Assembly: GCA_010279815.1 (NCBI GenBank)
Contig: QEOQ01000303.1
Span: forward strand, 995,567-1,059,566
Direction of reading: 5' to 3'
DNA from: Brachionus plicatilis
Lineage: Eukaryota > Rotifera > Eurotatoria > Ploima > Brachionidae
DNA: 64,000 nt
Shown here: positions 50,147 through 61,214 of the stretch, one piece after another
Position numbering within the stretch: the first letter of the stretch is position 1
Layout: every line of letters begins with the position of its first letter
Program-made: the position numbers and the translations under genes
Notes under the pieces: model-generated
Told to the model about the DNA's origin: nothing
What the model saw: the letters and a program-made list of their open reading frames with translations, nothing else
Database searches by the model: none

Positions 50147-50217
50147 ATGCAGTACCGGTTCTTAAAAAATCAAAATTAAAAGTTTTAATTTTGATTTTTT
50201 AAGAACCGGTACTGCAT
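50147..50217. repeat. Perfect 71-bp palindrome (35-1-35)
   Basis: Positions 50147-50181 (ATGCAGTACCGGTTCTTAAA ...) are the exact reverse complement of 50183-50217, with a single central G at 50182. No mismatch was found by hand. Such a tight inverted repeat with no loop could be a very small palindromic mobile element or result from a recent inverted duplication or an assembly fold-back. Confidence 0.9.
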
Positions 50218-51993
50218 GCTTTGCTGATAAATTTATATATATGTGTATCAAGATTTTGTTTTTAAATAGAATTTTTTGAAACAATTTAATTCATATCAAG
50301 CAGTGTCAGTTAAACTATTGTTATAGTTGATTCCGAAATAGAAAAATATTTGTTTATACATGAATCAAGTAGGGCAAAAGATGAAAAAGTCACTTTCAAA
50401 TTTGATTAATTTTTTGTTTAAAAAACGTCTAGCTAAATTTGATGAAATAAATTCTCGTTTCAAGACAAGAATAATTTGAAATAAAATTCTATGAATATAG
50501 CTATAAATGCTTTTCATGATAAACAAACAAAAAATTCATAGAACCCTAATTTAAGAGTTGAAGTTTTTTTTTTAAGAATAAAACAAATAACTCTAAAATA
50601 TTTATGCTTTATTCATGGTGTTGAAATAAAAATAAATATTCTAACTGGAAACTAATTTTCAATATTCCGCTCCTGCCCATAAAAAGCGAATTTATTGAAA
50701 AATTTTTCTTCAATATGCAGATTCTTAATTTATTAAAGAACAAACTTCTAATTTAAATTCAAATTTATAGAATTAAGCAGCGGATAATGGTAAGTTCGAG
50801 TCCTCGGGGCTTTAAATTCTCTATTTATTCATATCGATCATATTTTTCTTACTAATGAGCCTTTTGCGAACAATTTTCCAGTTTTCTTCAGTGAAAACAT
50901 AATGAGTATTTAAATTTAAGATAAGCTTTGACTCATTCAAGCTATATTAAAAATTTTTAGTTAATAGAATATAAATTAATTGTAATTTTATACTTTTAAT
51001 CCAGTGGTATTATCTTTAATTAAGTGTTTTCAAAAAAACATACATTCGAAAATACCGATCATATCTAGTCAGATATTTCGTGGTTTGATCGAATTTTAAT
51101 CGGTTTTTTTAATTAAGTTTTTTTATTTAAAAAAAATAAAACAAAAGTATTAAGTTATTATGACATAGAAAGTGATATAGAAAAAATATTTATTTTGTTT
51201 TCAATCGGTAAATTTTGATGAAAAATAAATGCTATAGGCTAAATCTAGAGTATGAATATTCATATTGCTTTTGGCTTTTGAATTTTTTAATTTTTAAAAA
51301 TACTCCGAGCAAAAAGTTGTCAAGAATTTATTCAATTTAGCTATTTGACCTGATTTTAAATTTTTGGTGAAAAGAGATTTATCAGTTCATAAAAGATAAT
51401 AATCAATGTTTATAATCAAGCAAATATTTTTAAAGATAACAATTGAAATTAACCATTTCAAAAATATGAGAAAAATACTCAAATCATAATTGTTTATTTA
51501 AATATTAAGCTCTCAAAGAATCGGAAATATTTTAAGTATAGTAATCAGCCAAAACTTTAAAAGCTTATCTAACTATTATTTTATTTCGTGACTAATTTAT
51601 TTCTTCTAAGAATTCTCGATTTAATCTTCAGAGATTGGGGATATCACTTTTCAAATTAATTATTTTTAGAAGAAATAAAATTGTTGCTTTTTTATGATGA
51701 AGATTCACCACAGTCACCATTAAAATATTAGTTTAAATTCTCAAATTTTTAAAATTTAATTTAATCTTCAATAAATAAACAATCGTTATTCAATTCTAAA
51801 TTTTTAATAATATTAATGAGAGTAAAGCTACGGTAACCTATGATTATGGAGATGACTTCCACAAGGAAGCCATCTATGTTTGCTGCGTTTCACGTTAACA
51901 ATAGGTTGCATATAGAGTAGTAAATAAAATGAAAACAAGCAAAGAGAACTATAATAGAAAATTATGATCAAAACTGATTTATTTTTCAAAGAA
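50218..51993. other. Intergenic interval, no gene seen
   Basis: AT-rich. A short pair of near-inverted words (GGTAACCTATG at about 51834 and CAATAGGTTGC at about 51900) surrounds a TTCCACAAGGAA mini-hairpin. Otherwise nothing is supported. Confidence 0.45.
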
Positions 51994-52036
51994 CCCTTAG
52001 AAATCAAATGAATTTTGATCATTTGATTTCTAAGGG
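51994..52036. repeat. Perfect hairpin, 17-bp arms
   Basis: CCCTTAGAAATCAAATG (51994-52010) pairs exactly with CATTTGATTTCTAAGGG (52020-52036) over a 9-base loop. It could be a structured RNA or a fold-back scar. Confidence 0.75.
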
Positions 52037-52288
52037 AAAAATCCGAGTTTAAAATCAATCTTGTCTAAATTTTATATGATCGAATTTAGCTAGATTCACT
52101 AAATTTTTTACTCCGATAACTTCAACCTATTGTTTAAAAAAAACCTTAAGGATATTCAGTTCTTTTTGGATATCGGCACCAAACAGGGTGACACTTGACT
52201 AGAATTCTAATTCTTCTACTAGTAAGAAATATTAAAGTAGAAGTAGTAAAAATAATCTGCAACTTGAATAAGATTCAAGCAAGCTTTA

Positions 52289-52500
52289 CTAAGCTGTAAC
52301 AGATACTTCACGATTTTCAATGAGGCACTTGTCAAGTTTCGATTTGAAACAGTTCAAACTTCTTGCTTCGACCACATCTACCGGCAGACTGTTCCAAACG
52401 TTCACAACCCTATTAACAAAAAAGTTAAATCTTGGTAAACAATTCCTAACTTGCTCTCGATGCATTGATTTTCTGTGCCTAGTTATTAATCATTTGATGA
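52289..52500 (-). mobile_element. Non-LTR retrotransposon fragment, RT C-terminus
   Basis: The minus strand encodes, in one open frame ending in TAG at 52289, TRHRKSMHREQVRNCLPRFN followed by FFVNRVVNVWNSLPVDVVEA and RSLNCFKSKLDKCL. This matches the conserved FFxxRVVNxWNxLPxxVVxAxSLNxFKxxLD end of LINE reverse transcriptases. The rest of the element is missing, but the surviving frame has no stop or frameshift, so the insertion may be fairly young. Plus-strand sequence at about 52150-52288 would be its 3' UTR. Confidence 0.8.
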
Positions 52501-54109
52501 CTCTTGTAATAAAAAACATGATAAAGATGAAGCTAGGCTAGAAATCCTCATTTTAGGATATCGAATTTATAAGATAATCTAAAACATATTTACTCAGATG
52601 TTTTTAGAATTATCTAAATATTAATAAAAAAATTTTGAATAAAACTTATGGCGTACAAAACATATAGGTCATATCAAAAATTCTAATAAATTTATGGATT
52701 AAATTAAATTGCTGTTAGAATAAATTTTTTTTAATGCTAAAATAAACAAAATTGAAAAATGACTAGTTTTTCAATGTGTTGTGGAATATTTTTGAACGCA
52801 GCATCCAATTTTTAAATCAGATATAGTCATTCTCATCATTCTATTTATCATAAAAGACAAAAGTTTTATAATCTTTTTTTTTTTTTATTAAAGACTTAAA
52901 TGGTTTTAGACAAAAGTCAATCTTTTTGGCACATAATAAATAATTTTACATTTTTTCATTTTTACATGTTTTTATATTTTCTTTTATTTTTTGTTCAATA
53001 TTTAAGAAAATTAAAAAACAAACCTTATTATAAAAATCCAAAATATATAAGAAAAAATAAAAGAAAAATTTTTAATCATTTTACATCTAAGTATCTGCAG
53101 GAAAATAAAAAAAAATAACGTGAACACATTTTAATCTATGAAAATTTGAATGCAGATTATTTTCGGAAATTGGATCTTTCAGAATTTTATGCATTTAAAG
53201 TTTTAGCTGGTAGAATCAACTGAAGCAATTTTGGTCCTATTAAAAGAAGATACTAAGCTTTTAATGTTTTGCTAAAAAAATTCACAAAACCGAATATTAT
53301 TCGAAAATTTGTTCACACATCTATTAAGACATAAAAAATAATTTTTATCAAATTTTCAGAACTCAATATTTCAAAGCTGAACAAAATATTTATTTGTTAA
53401 GTGTACTTGAGAACCAAGATGAATGAGTTAAGCAATCAATTAAGTTTAGACACTTAAAGGCACATGGCTAATTAAAAGTGTTTTAAAATTTTTCTAGGCA
53501 CTCAGCTAGAAATAATTTTTTTTGATCAATATCTAAAAATGATTAGCCAAGTATTCAAAGTATTCACGATAATAAATAGTTTCGATCATAATAAACAAAT
53601 CGTAGACACACGCATCATTAAATTTGTTATTTTTTAAATGATTAATTATATTTTTTTAAAGTTTGGTACAGATAATTTAAATCGGGGTTTATAGTTCGTA
53701 ACAAAGCGAATTCAGGAGCCCACGCAAATTTAGCTTTATAAAAAAAGAAGTCTAAGTTATTCCTTGAAAATTATTTATCCTTTACAAGTTCCATAAATAA
53801 TTAAGATTAGTCAAGCAAAAAAAATTTGGCGGAATTTTCGCTATAATTAGCCAAGGCTTGATATACTTGATAGTATATTTTATTTTTTGAAAATAATTTA
53901 ATTTTTTTTTCAAAGAAATTTTAATAATAGATGCGAATATTCTGTTCGTACAAGTAATTTCGAGCAAAACGCCCAGGCAAGTCGAATAACTTGATTAAAA
54001 TGAAGTCTTTCGTTAACTTTTAACAAAAAAACAATTTCAAGTATCTATTAAATAGCTGAAAGAGAGCAAACAAATTATTCTTAATTCTCATTTTTAAAAT
54101 TAAATCAAG
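52501..54109. other. Intergenic interval, no supported gene
   Basis: AT-rich. Small ORFs near 52900-53120 and 53120-53225 have Lys/Phe/Asn-rich composition and adjoining stops; they may be a decayed element or chance. The last few hundred bases should contain the promoter of the next gene. Confidence 0.4.
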
Positions 54110-55522
54110 ATGCACAGAAATATTTACGCTGGCCTAGTAGTTGTGCCACTACTGCTGGCCTTTTGTCTTCTTCTTTTTTCAGCTCAAACTGAATACTGGA
54201 CTTATCTGGACTTTTCTAAAATCAAAGCCATAAAACAAATCGACTCCGACAAATACCAAGTCAAAAAAGTTAAATTTGAATTTCCAAAATACACGAGTTT
54301 ATTCGGAGAATGCGATGAATTCAAGTCTATTGATATCCTTCTACCCAAGCACAATTTTATTCAATCGCCATCTTTGAACTACAAGCCATCAGAAGAAATG
54401 GGTGAGGAACAGTATCCAATGGGGGTAAATGACGATCACAGAAAAGGCTGCATATCGCAGACAGATTGCTTTGAAGCTAATGAAATAGAGCCTTTTTCAT
54501 GCTTTTGCTGCGGGATGGAAAATCAAACAATGGATACATGTTGCTTTATGAAATCAAATTTGTGCGATGGTGTACCAAACTGCATTGACAAATCGGACGA
54601 GTTCAAAAATTGTCCGATTCGCAAGCTCTACTATGCAACCAGGTATGTGGACAATAAGCACAGGTGCCTAAGGCATCAGTACAATTTGATAACATTTATT
54701 GGCAAAGTAATGGGAAGAAATTTTACAGATGAAAATGATGCAAACAGCGAGTTTTGTCTAAAAAATTTATTAAAATCAAACAATTATACAGTTAAAATAT
54801 TCGTGTTGAGAATGTTGACTCTTCTAGCAGTTTCTGTATGCGTAGTCTTTACTCTCTTTTGTTTTTTGTCAATTATATTTGTGTCATGTTGCCACGACTT
54901 GCCATACAAGTCCGAGTCGAATGGTCATTTGGCGAGCGAAGAAAACTTCGAAATATCGCCAGCCAGAAGCTCCAGGAAATGCTGCAGATGCAATTGTCTT
55001 CTGTGTCCTTTTCTTTTTCACTCAATATTTTCATTTCTAGCTCTGTTGTCATGTCTGACCGCCATGTGCATTTACCTGTACTCTTTATGCTATGTTCAAA
55101 ATGTATATTTGGTCTACGATCCAGAATTCATACCAGAGCACATATCCCAAGCTTACCAGTACAATTCATGGTTGTTCGATATTCAGCGATTCGGGGTTTC
55201 ATTCTATACATTTTTGTCGTCATTCTTCCTCTACTTGTTGGTGTTTATCACTTCTATTTGCATATCGTGCCGCATACAGCTGTCTCCAGAATGGAAAAAC
55301 CGACACATCAATAGCTATGAGGTATTGCAGATGCATGATATTGTTTTGAATAGCAAAAAAATTGGCAAGGAAAACAAGGCAAATGAGAAGGAGGCAAAAA
55401 AAATTGGCAAAAAATACAAAAAAAAAGAGAAAAGTGATGATGGATTTTCGTTTAGCGAAGAATCGAATGCTCTCAATATGCCCAAAACACGGCTGGCCGC
55501 CATGGATGATTCATACGAGTAG
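54110..55522 (+). CDS. Four-TM protein with an LDL-receptor class A domain
   Basis: An intronless ORF of 470 aa starting MHRNIYAG. TM1 is at about residues 7-26 (LVVVPLLLAFCLLLF). A large extracellular loop contains a cysteine-rich LDLa-type module at about 113-168, with the diagnostic end CDGVPNCIDKSDEFKNC (calcium-binding Asp/Glu pattern) and extra cysteines before it (FSCFCCGMENQ). N-glycosylation sites NQT, NFT and NYT are present. TM2 is at about 230-260, TM3 at about 299-328 after a cysteine cluster (KCCRCNCLLCP), TM4 at about 361-388, and the cytoplasmic tail is strongly Lys-rich (about 405-445) and ends in an acidic segment. The layout, with a long first loop and a short second one, recalls the claudin/PMP22/clarin superfamily, but an LDLa insert there is unusual. 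No ortholog recognised. A cell-surface adhesion or channel-accessory role is inference. Confidence 0.85.
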   Translation: MHRNIYAGLVVVPLLLAFCLLLFSAQTEYWTYLDFSKIKAIKQIDSDKYQVKKVKFEFPKYTSLFGECDEFKSIDILLPKHNFIQSPSLNYKPSEEMGEEQYPMGVNDDHRKGCISQTDCFEANEIEPFSCFCCGMENQTMDTCCFMKSNLCDGVPNCIDKSDEFKNCPIRKLYYATRYVDNKHRCLRHQYNLITFIGKVMGRNFTDENDANSEFCLKNLLKSNNYTVKIFVLRMLTLLAVSVCVVFTLFCFLSIIFVSCCHDLPYKSESNGHLASEENFEISPARSSRKCCRCNCLLCPFLFHSIFSFLALLSCLTAMCIYLYSLCYVQNVYLVYDPEFIPEHISQAYQYNSWLFDIQRFGVSFYTFLSSFFLYLLVFITSICISCRIQLSPEWKNRHINSYEVLQMHDIVLNSKKIGKENKANEKEAKKIGKKYKKKEKSDDGFSFSEESNALNMPKTRLAAMDDSYE

Positions 55523-56212
55523 ACTTTATTATTTTTGTTAGTGTTGTGAGATAATTTTTTTGAATATTTGTAAAATAAATTAGATAATAAAAAACAAAAA
55601 CATATTTTTTTATTTTTTCGCTATTAATGAAATGATTAGTAAGAAAAAATTTTAAAATTTAATTACTCTTTTGAATCTTATAAAGAGCTCTTCTAAAAAA
55701 ATAATGATTGAGATATTTGCTTAGTTTTTAAAACTCAAAAATTCAATATAAAAATTTTTGAATATTTTTATACAAGCCTGAAGAATAGCTCTGTGATCAA
55801 GAGATCAATGCTGAAGTCTGCAACATTTAAGCATTCTTTATTCAATAATATCAAATATTTCAATGTTAAACTTCTTCAAATAATTTTTTTTTATAAATAA
55901 CTAACTATAAATTTTTTTATTTTTAAATTTGAAAAATTATTTTATAAAAATTAAATAAATTAAGTGTTAATCGGTCTTTTATGACAAGAGCTTGTTGATA
56001 ACACAACCTTGAGATTGTAAAAGAAATTAAATTTTAAATTAAAAATTATCAAAGTAGAATATTAATTTTGAGCTTAAGTATAATTAATTTTTATGAGCTT
56101 TTGTAAAAAAAATTTTTTAATTTATTAAAAAAGCGTTTTTTTTGTTCGAAATAAATGATATGAGTTAATTACTGAGAAAAAATATTGATCAAATTTTTTG
56201 AGTTATTCAAAA
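55523..56212. other. Intergenic interval with a LINE 3'-end trace
   Basis: AT-rich spacer between two convergent genes. At about 55965-56015 the text GTTAATCGGTCTTTTATGAC, then AAGAGCTTGTTGATAACACA, is an inverted, diverged copy of the retrotransposon 3' motif at 43636-43690. Confidence 0.5.
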
Positions 56213-56867
56213 TTAATTCGGATCATCTGACCATGAGTTTGGTTCATAATTAATAAAATCATTAAAATTTGGAGGCACTAGTGATGGCGGAATAATCGGC
56301 ATATTAAGTAATTTTATCTTTTTTGGCACAAAATATTTTGGAAAAAAATTTTCAATTTCATGCTTTTCTAGATGCCCCAAATGTTCACTTAAATATTCTT
56401 TGACTTGAATTTTCTTTTTTATTGGTGCTTCATTTTTTCGTTTTTCCTCCTCAAACTTTACCTTTTTGTGACATTCTTCATAAAATAAATATACGCTTTT
56501 TGTGAATTATTTGAAAACATGTACCTAATCGGTATAAATCTTCTAGATGCTGTTTTTGCTCTTGGGTCCTATGCGAACTCCGACAAAGCTCACCGAAATT
56601 ACAATGACCATGGTTAAAAAACTTGATACAAGGATGTGTCTTTTCTCTCTCCTCTTCCAAAATAGTTTCTAGATCTAATTGTTGCGTTCATAAATTTAAC
56701 ATTTTTTGAAAAAAATTAAATTTTTTTTATTCTAAACTACCTTTATATTTTAAATAGTAATTTTTTCTGATTGTTTGATGCTGAGTACCTTCATTATGTT
56801 TTTTTATGGCATCGCTGTTATTCGGTATCGATTTGTCACAAAAATCACAATAATATCGTTTACCCAT
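56213..56867 (-). CDS. ZMAT5: ZMAT5, U11/U12 snRNP 20-kDa protein
   Basis: Three minus-strand exons: 56867-56741, 56674-56525 and 56475-56213 (introns 66 and 49 nt), giving 179 aa. It has an N-terminal U1C/matrin-type zinc finger (MGKRYYCDFCDKS, Cys7, Cys10, His24, His30). A CCCH finger follows with exact C-x8-C-x5-C-x3-H spacing (CIKFFNHGHCNFGELCRSSH). A helical charged segment and a Pro-rich C-terminus (IIPPSLVPPNF) complete it. This is the domain pair and the start sequence of ZMAT5, a protein of the U11/U12 di-snRNP that recognises minor (U12-type) introns. Its presence implies that this organism keeps a minor spliceosome. It starts 102 bp from DALRD3 on the other strand. Confidence 0.93.
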
Positions 56868-56969
56868 CTAGAGTCGATTTTAAAATTAAATAATTAAACT
56901 TAAATTTAAGTTTTTAATGCTATTTTTAAGTTAATGTAAAAAAAAACTTGTTAAATTTTAAAATTAGAA
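56868..56969. promoter_or_regulatory. Compact bidirectional promoter, ZMAT5 and DALRD3
   Basis: Only 102 bp lie between the two divergent start codons, so this AT-rich segment must serve both genes. No TATA box or other named element is evident. Confidence 0.6.
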
Positions 56970-58503
56970 ATGAATTTTCCAAAAGAAGATGAATTCAATA
57001 TTAAATTTAGGCACCTCTTGGACCGTTTCGTTCTAAACGAGAGCAATTTGAAGCCGACGTATAGACCAAATGATGAAAATGTAGATTCTTGTTTTGCTAA
57101 CAATATATTTGTGTCCATAGAAGACAGAAACCGCAACCTATGTTCTCTAACAAATTTAAGACTTATCATTTTAGCAAATTTTATATCAAATTTTCTCGGA
57201 ATTAAGTAAGTTGAAAAAATTTAGCCTAGAATTTTGAATTGATGACAAAACCTTAAAGACTGAAACTTAATGTTTGCTCAGAAAAAACCAACGACTTGAA
57301 AAGATTCAAGTCTATTCTTGAACTCATAAATATAAAGGAAAATTTGACATTAGAAGTTCATAGTCAGCATGCTGACATGGAAGAAATAGCCAAAAAATTT
57401 GTTCAAAATATTGACGAAAAATTCAAATCAACTGATAAAGAAAATGATGTAATTGTTAATTTTTCAAGAATAAAAAGTGAATTTAATCTTGAAAAATATG
57501 ACCAGAATCTAAAAAATAAATATCGTAATTTTAAAAATTAAAACTTAACTTTAGTTAAAATATTTTACTTTTAGTTGATGTCTTACCATTAACTGCAGAG
57601 TTATATAAAAATTTTTTAAATGAAAATTTGCCGGTCTATGATGGAATACAAACTTTATGTCTTAATTCCGAACTTTTTCAGGCCCAAAAAATTGATCTCT
57701 TATTACGATCTTTTTCTGATATTGATCAAAAACATAAGACATATGAACATGGATTTATTTGCACTGGCATCGTAAAAATTGATGAAAATGAACCATCATA
57801 TTTTGATTTAAGAGACGATTTTTTAAAGCATTACGAGTGTAGGCAAAAGTTTTTTAAGTATTCTGCTGAACAGCGTCAAATGATGTCAGAGCAAATATGT
57901 GAAGTTAACATTCAAAATTTAACTCTTTTTTCACTAGTATATGATATGTTTAATTCTAATCATCAAATTGATATTAAAAAATTTAAATGCATCGATTTAG
58001 AAAAAATTAAGATTGATGAAAATCAAAAATTGGGTGAACAGTCCTCTTTTATTCTCTACAACTGTGCTCGAATATCAGCCATTCTGGACAAATTTTATTC
58101 TAATGTAGATCAGGGTTTATTCGAAAAATTAAAAAATACAGATGATTTAGACTTTTATAATTTGCTCAAGACCAACTATGAGAGAAAAATATGCTCGAAC
58201 TTTTTGTTTAAGTGTGAATCAATATTCGATGAAATCTATCAGTCACTAACAATCAGTGGGAAAAATTCTGTTCAGATTAGAATCAACATTTCAAAGCTAC
58301 TTTGTTTTACGAACGATTTATTTAATCATTTTTCAAAATATTACAGCAAAATACGCATTATTGAAGTAAGTAATCCTATCGAGAGAATATTTGAAAAAAT
58401 CAAAATTTTTAATCTCAATAAAGGACCCCAAATTCAAGCATCTTCACGACACAATGCAAGCAAGAATATACCTACTAAGGCTTATTTTGGATTTAGTCTA
58501 TAA
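56970..58503 (+). CDS. DALRD3: DALRD3, DALR-domain cofactor for tRNA-Arg methylation
   Basis: Three exons: 56970-57205, 57259-57524 and 57575-58503, joined to 476 aa. The C-terminal DALR anticodon-binding domain is shown by SSFILYNCARISAILDKFYS and by CFTNDLFNHFSKYYSKIRII, as in arginyl-tRNA synthetases. A preceding block (ELFQAQKIDLLLRSFSDIDQ, EHGFICTGIVKI) aligns with the middle of human DALRD3 rather than a synthetase. No HIGH or KMSKS synthetase signature is present, so it is not an active ligase. In humans DALRD3 partners METTL2 to place 3-methylcytidine at position 32 of particular tRNA-Arg species. For exon 2 the acceptor CTTAAAG at 57258 is needed to keep frame; the nearer TGCTCAG would introduce a stop. 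Confidence 0.9.
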
Positions 58504-58829
58504 AATTCTTTTACTGTTTAATATTTATCCTTTGAGGAGAATATGAAAATAAAATTTAATCAAACTTTTAATCACATGAATTATTCAGATTTTAAAAATT
58601 TTTAATTATTTAAAAAATTAATTGATTGAAACATGCTAATTTGGATATAAAAAATCTTGATTACTTTTATTTTTTCATTTGTTCATTTTACACAAGATAC
58701 TTGTCTAAGATATCATTAATGGAAGATTTAATATGAAAGGTAAAGTTCACGAAAGCAATAAAATAAAAAAGTAAAACCATAGATTTGTTCAGAATTTTGT
58801 CTAGATTTAAAAAAAAAAAAAATCCGGTC
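58504..58829. other. DALRD3 3' flank, nothing recognised
   Basis: AT-rich spacer of about 325 bp before the dispersed repeat. Confidence 0.5.
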
Positions 58830-59165
58830 ATAATTGATCCCTCGGAGGAAATACGATTTAAACCAGAAAAAACACATTTTTTTCCTTTTTTTAACCAACA
58901 AAAACCGCCACACCCTTTTTTTTTTCTAAATTACATTAGCATGTAGAGAATTTTATGCTCTTTCAAAATATATATACTTTTTTAGTATATTTAAGTTTTA
59001 TCTTTGAGATTTTGAGTCTTAAAGAACAACAACTTTTTAAAGGGTTTGCTATTTTTGGAACCCTGGGTGTAAAAATTTTTTTTTTTGGGGTTTTCGAGGG
59101 CGTAGATTACGAATTTTGAGTCAAAAATCTGAAATTCAGATAGCACTAAAGTTTTGAATTTCGTG
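58830..59165 (-). repeat. Dispersed repeat, copy B
   Basis: Reverse-oriented counterpart of 37040-37420. On the minus strand it reads TTTAGTGCTATCTGAATTTC, then ACCCTTTAAAAAGTTGTTGT, then GAGCATAAAATTCTCTACAT, then GGGTGTGGCGG. Together the two copies show a dispersed family 21 kb apart. Confidence 0.75.
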
Positions 59166-59648
59166 AAATTTAAATTTTATTTATTGAACTTACGAAAACA
59201 GAATTTCAACTTTGCTCTAAATTTATTCTTTATTCAAATAAATAAAAAAAAAAATTTTATTTTAAATTTTTATTAAGTTTTTTTAATTTCTTAATTACTA
59301 GAACTCTTTTAGCCAAATATATACACTAAAAAATAGAGTCCAAAAAGCAAAAAATCAAATTTACAATTAAAAAAAAAACTGATTATTTTGATTCAAAATG
59401 ATCGAACTCAGTAAAAAAAAAATGCAACAACTATTTTTTACCGATATCAAACTAAACCAATAAACACAACTAAATATTATCTAACCATAAATTATTGTGG
59501 ACACATAAAAAATCCAAACAGCTTGTATGTTAAAGAGCCTGGTAAATCATCACTAATATGCTGCTCCAACACCCCTCTAATCCATTAGGCTTAGATTAAA
59601 AAAAATAAATTTGAAAAATTAGCAAGAATTTTTAATCCAAAAGTTAGC
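59166..59648. other. Interval downstream of MAF1
   Basis: AT-rich. On the minus strand 59610-59490 includes an AG-preceded open stretch of about 28 codons that could be an alternative last exon of MAF1 (see findings). Otherwise nothing seen. Confidence 0.4.
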
Positions 59649-60509
59649 TTACTCTATCATTGTATTCAATTGATTTGCAGGTGTCTTATTTGAGAATTGG
59701 TACGACCAAAATGGACTTCGGCTATCTTCTTGGGCGTTTTCTTCGCTCATCTCTTCGTCTTCACCATAACTAGACTCAGCACTTTTGCTATTACAGCGAC
59801 AAGATATGAAAACAATTCTTTTCATTTTTTTGTTGTAAATAAAGTAGTTAAAGAACCAGAGGCACCCGTCTTCAGAACATGGATCCGAGGTCAAATCGGG
59901 GTTGTAGCTGTAAAATTCACACTCGGCCAGATTGATTTCTTTGTCTATTGAGTCCCATAGCTGCTGCTTGAGCCGATTATAGGCATCAGATGTGGCTAGA
60001 TAGCTTTCCACAGACTTAATGACAAAATCAAGAGATGGCTCTCTGCTGAATTCAGAGCTCAGAGTATTCGAGAAGTCGTAATCTGGCTGAAAAGATGCAT
60101 TCAATGTTGAGATCAAATAGAATAAAGTTTTCCTGGAAATGATGTCAATGTTGCCGCAGCTTTTACTAAAATCTTCATCAGTAAAAGACCTGGCATTCAT
60201 GCTATTCATTAATGGAATCATGGTCGGAGATACGCCAAGCTGCTGCAATGTGCCAGAGCGGCCTAGTAGCTGAAGATCATTGGGCGACGAGCCTGGCAAT
60301 TTGTCGTCATGCATTTGTTTGTACAATTTTTTGCAGTCTCCAGCCATTTTACATGAATAACTCTCAATGCTAAAATAGAAAACTTCAATTGCCTAATAAC
60401 AAAAATAGCCTCAGATCGGTTCATACCGACTGTTGATTTTACAAACACCGGTTTCAACAGATAGAGCTGAGCTCAGCGCTTCAAATTGAGTATTTTCTAG
60501 CAATTTCAT
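59649..60509 (-). CDS. MAF1: MAF1, repressor of RNA polymerase III
   Basis: Two minus-strand exons, 60509-60427 and 60369-59649 (57-nt intron), giving 267 aa. It starts [17 protein letters not shown], as in animal MAF1, and crosses the intron as [14 protein letters not shown]. The globular core is plain: [79 protein letters not shown] and [12 protein letters not shown]. The insert between residues about 45 and 95 (Ser/Leu/Met-rich) corresponds to the variable phosphorylated linker, and the C-terminus is acidic ([14 protein letters not shown]). MAF1 binds Pol III and blocks TFIIIB recruitment when TOR signalling drops. The last codons GAG TAA GC also form a good splice donor, so another C-terminus is possible. 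Confidence 0.95.
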
Positions 60510-61214
60510 ATTGTTTATTTAATCAAATTTTTTTCTATAAAAATAATTTCTTTATTAGCTTTGTAAAATAGCTTGGTCGAATAGTCTATTGCGCATATCT
60601 TTAATTATCCTAGTCACTAAATCAAGATAGAAATTATCAAAAAAATGCAAGATTATTTTTTTTCTAAAATAAAACCCTAGTACTAGTTGAAGATATAATG
60701 GAATAAGTCGCTGCTTTAGATTTTGAGGTTTTTTTGTTGCTTCCCTTCAGCTTAATTTGAAAATTCTCTAAATAAAAAAAACATAAATTATTCCAATTTT
60801 TGTTTCGAATTAATTCGAATCTTTAAAATGCCGATATTTGATTTTTGTCGTATTATTGTAAAACAAACTTAACAAACACTCCCTAATCCTCCGGGCTAAA
60901 AATTTTAATTCTAGTTGAAAATTTGGAGCTTGACAACATAATTATGCAATTTAAAATCAATTAAAGAAACATCGTCATCATTTTGGCCCTAGTTAATGAG
61001 TTAATTATTCTATTAACCCAGTCTGTTTTTGAAGATAAAAAATAGGTTTTGTTAATTTCCTGGAGTTCGATCTAGTTTTGAAAATTTACTTCACTTTAGA
61101 ATGTCTCGAAAATTGGTTAAAAAATGCCAAGTTATTTGGTTTTATGAAGTTCAGTACAAAAGAACAGAGCAAAGTGAAAAAAAATTAAATAAATTTTTTT
61201 CCAAAAGTTTAAAA
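60510..61214. other. Upstream flank of MAF1, nothing else recognised
   Basis: AT-rich DNA that should contain the MAF1 promoter; no clear element seen. Confidence 0.45.

Noticed and set aside
50764..50815. tRNA-like B box (AGTTCGAGTCC)
   Set aside because: The sequences beside the loop do not pair as a T stem and no A box or acceptor stem is present; at most a SINE scrap.
52900..53225. Two adjoining small ORFs after the LINE remnant
   Set aside because: Separated by stops and with random-like composition; possible decayed element but not supportable.
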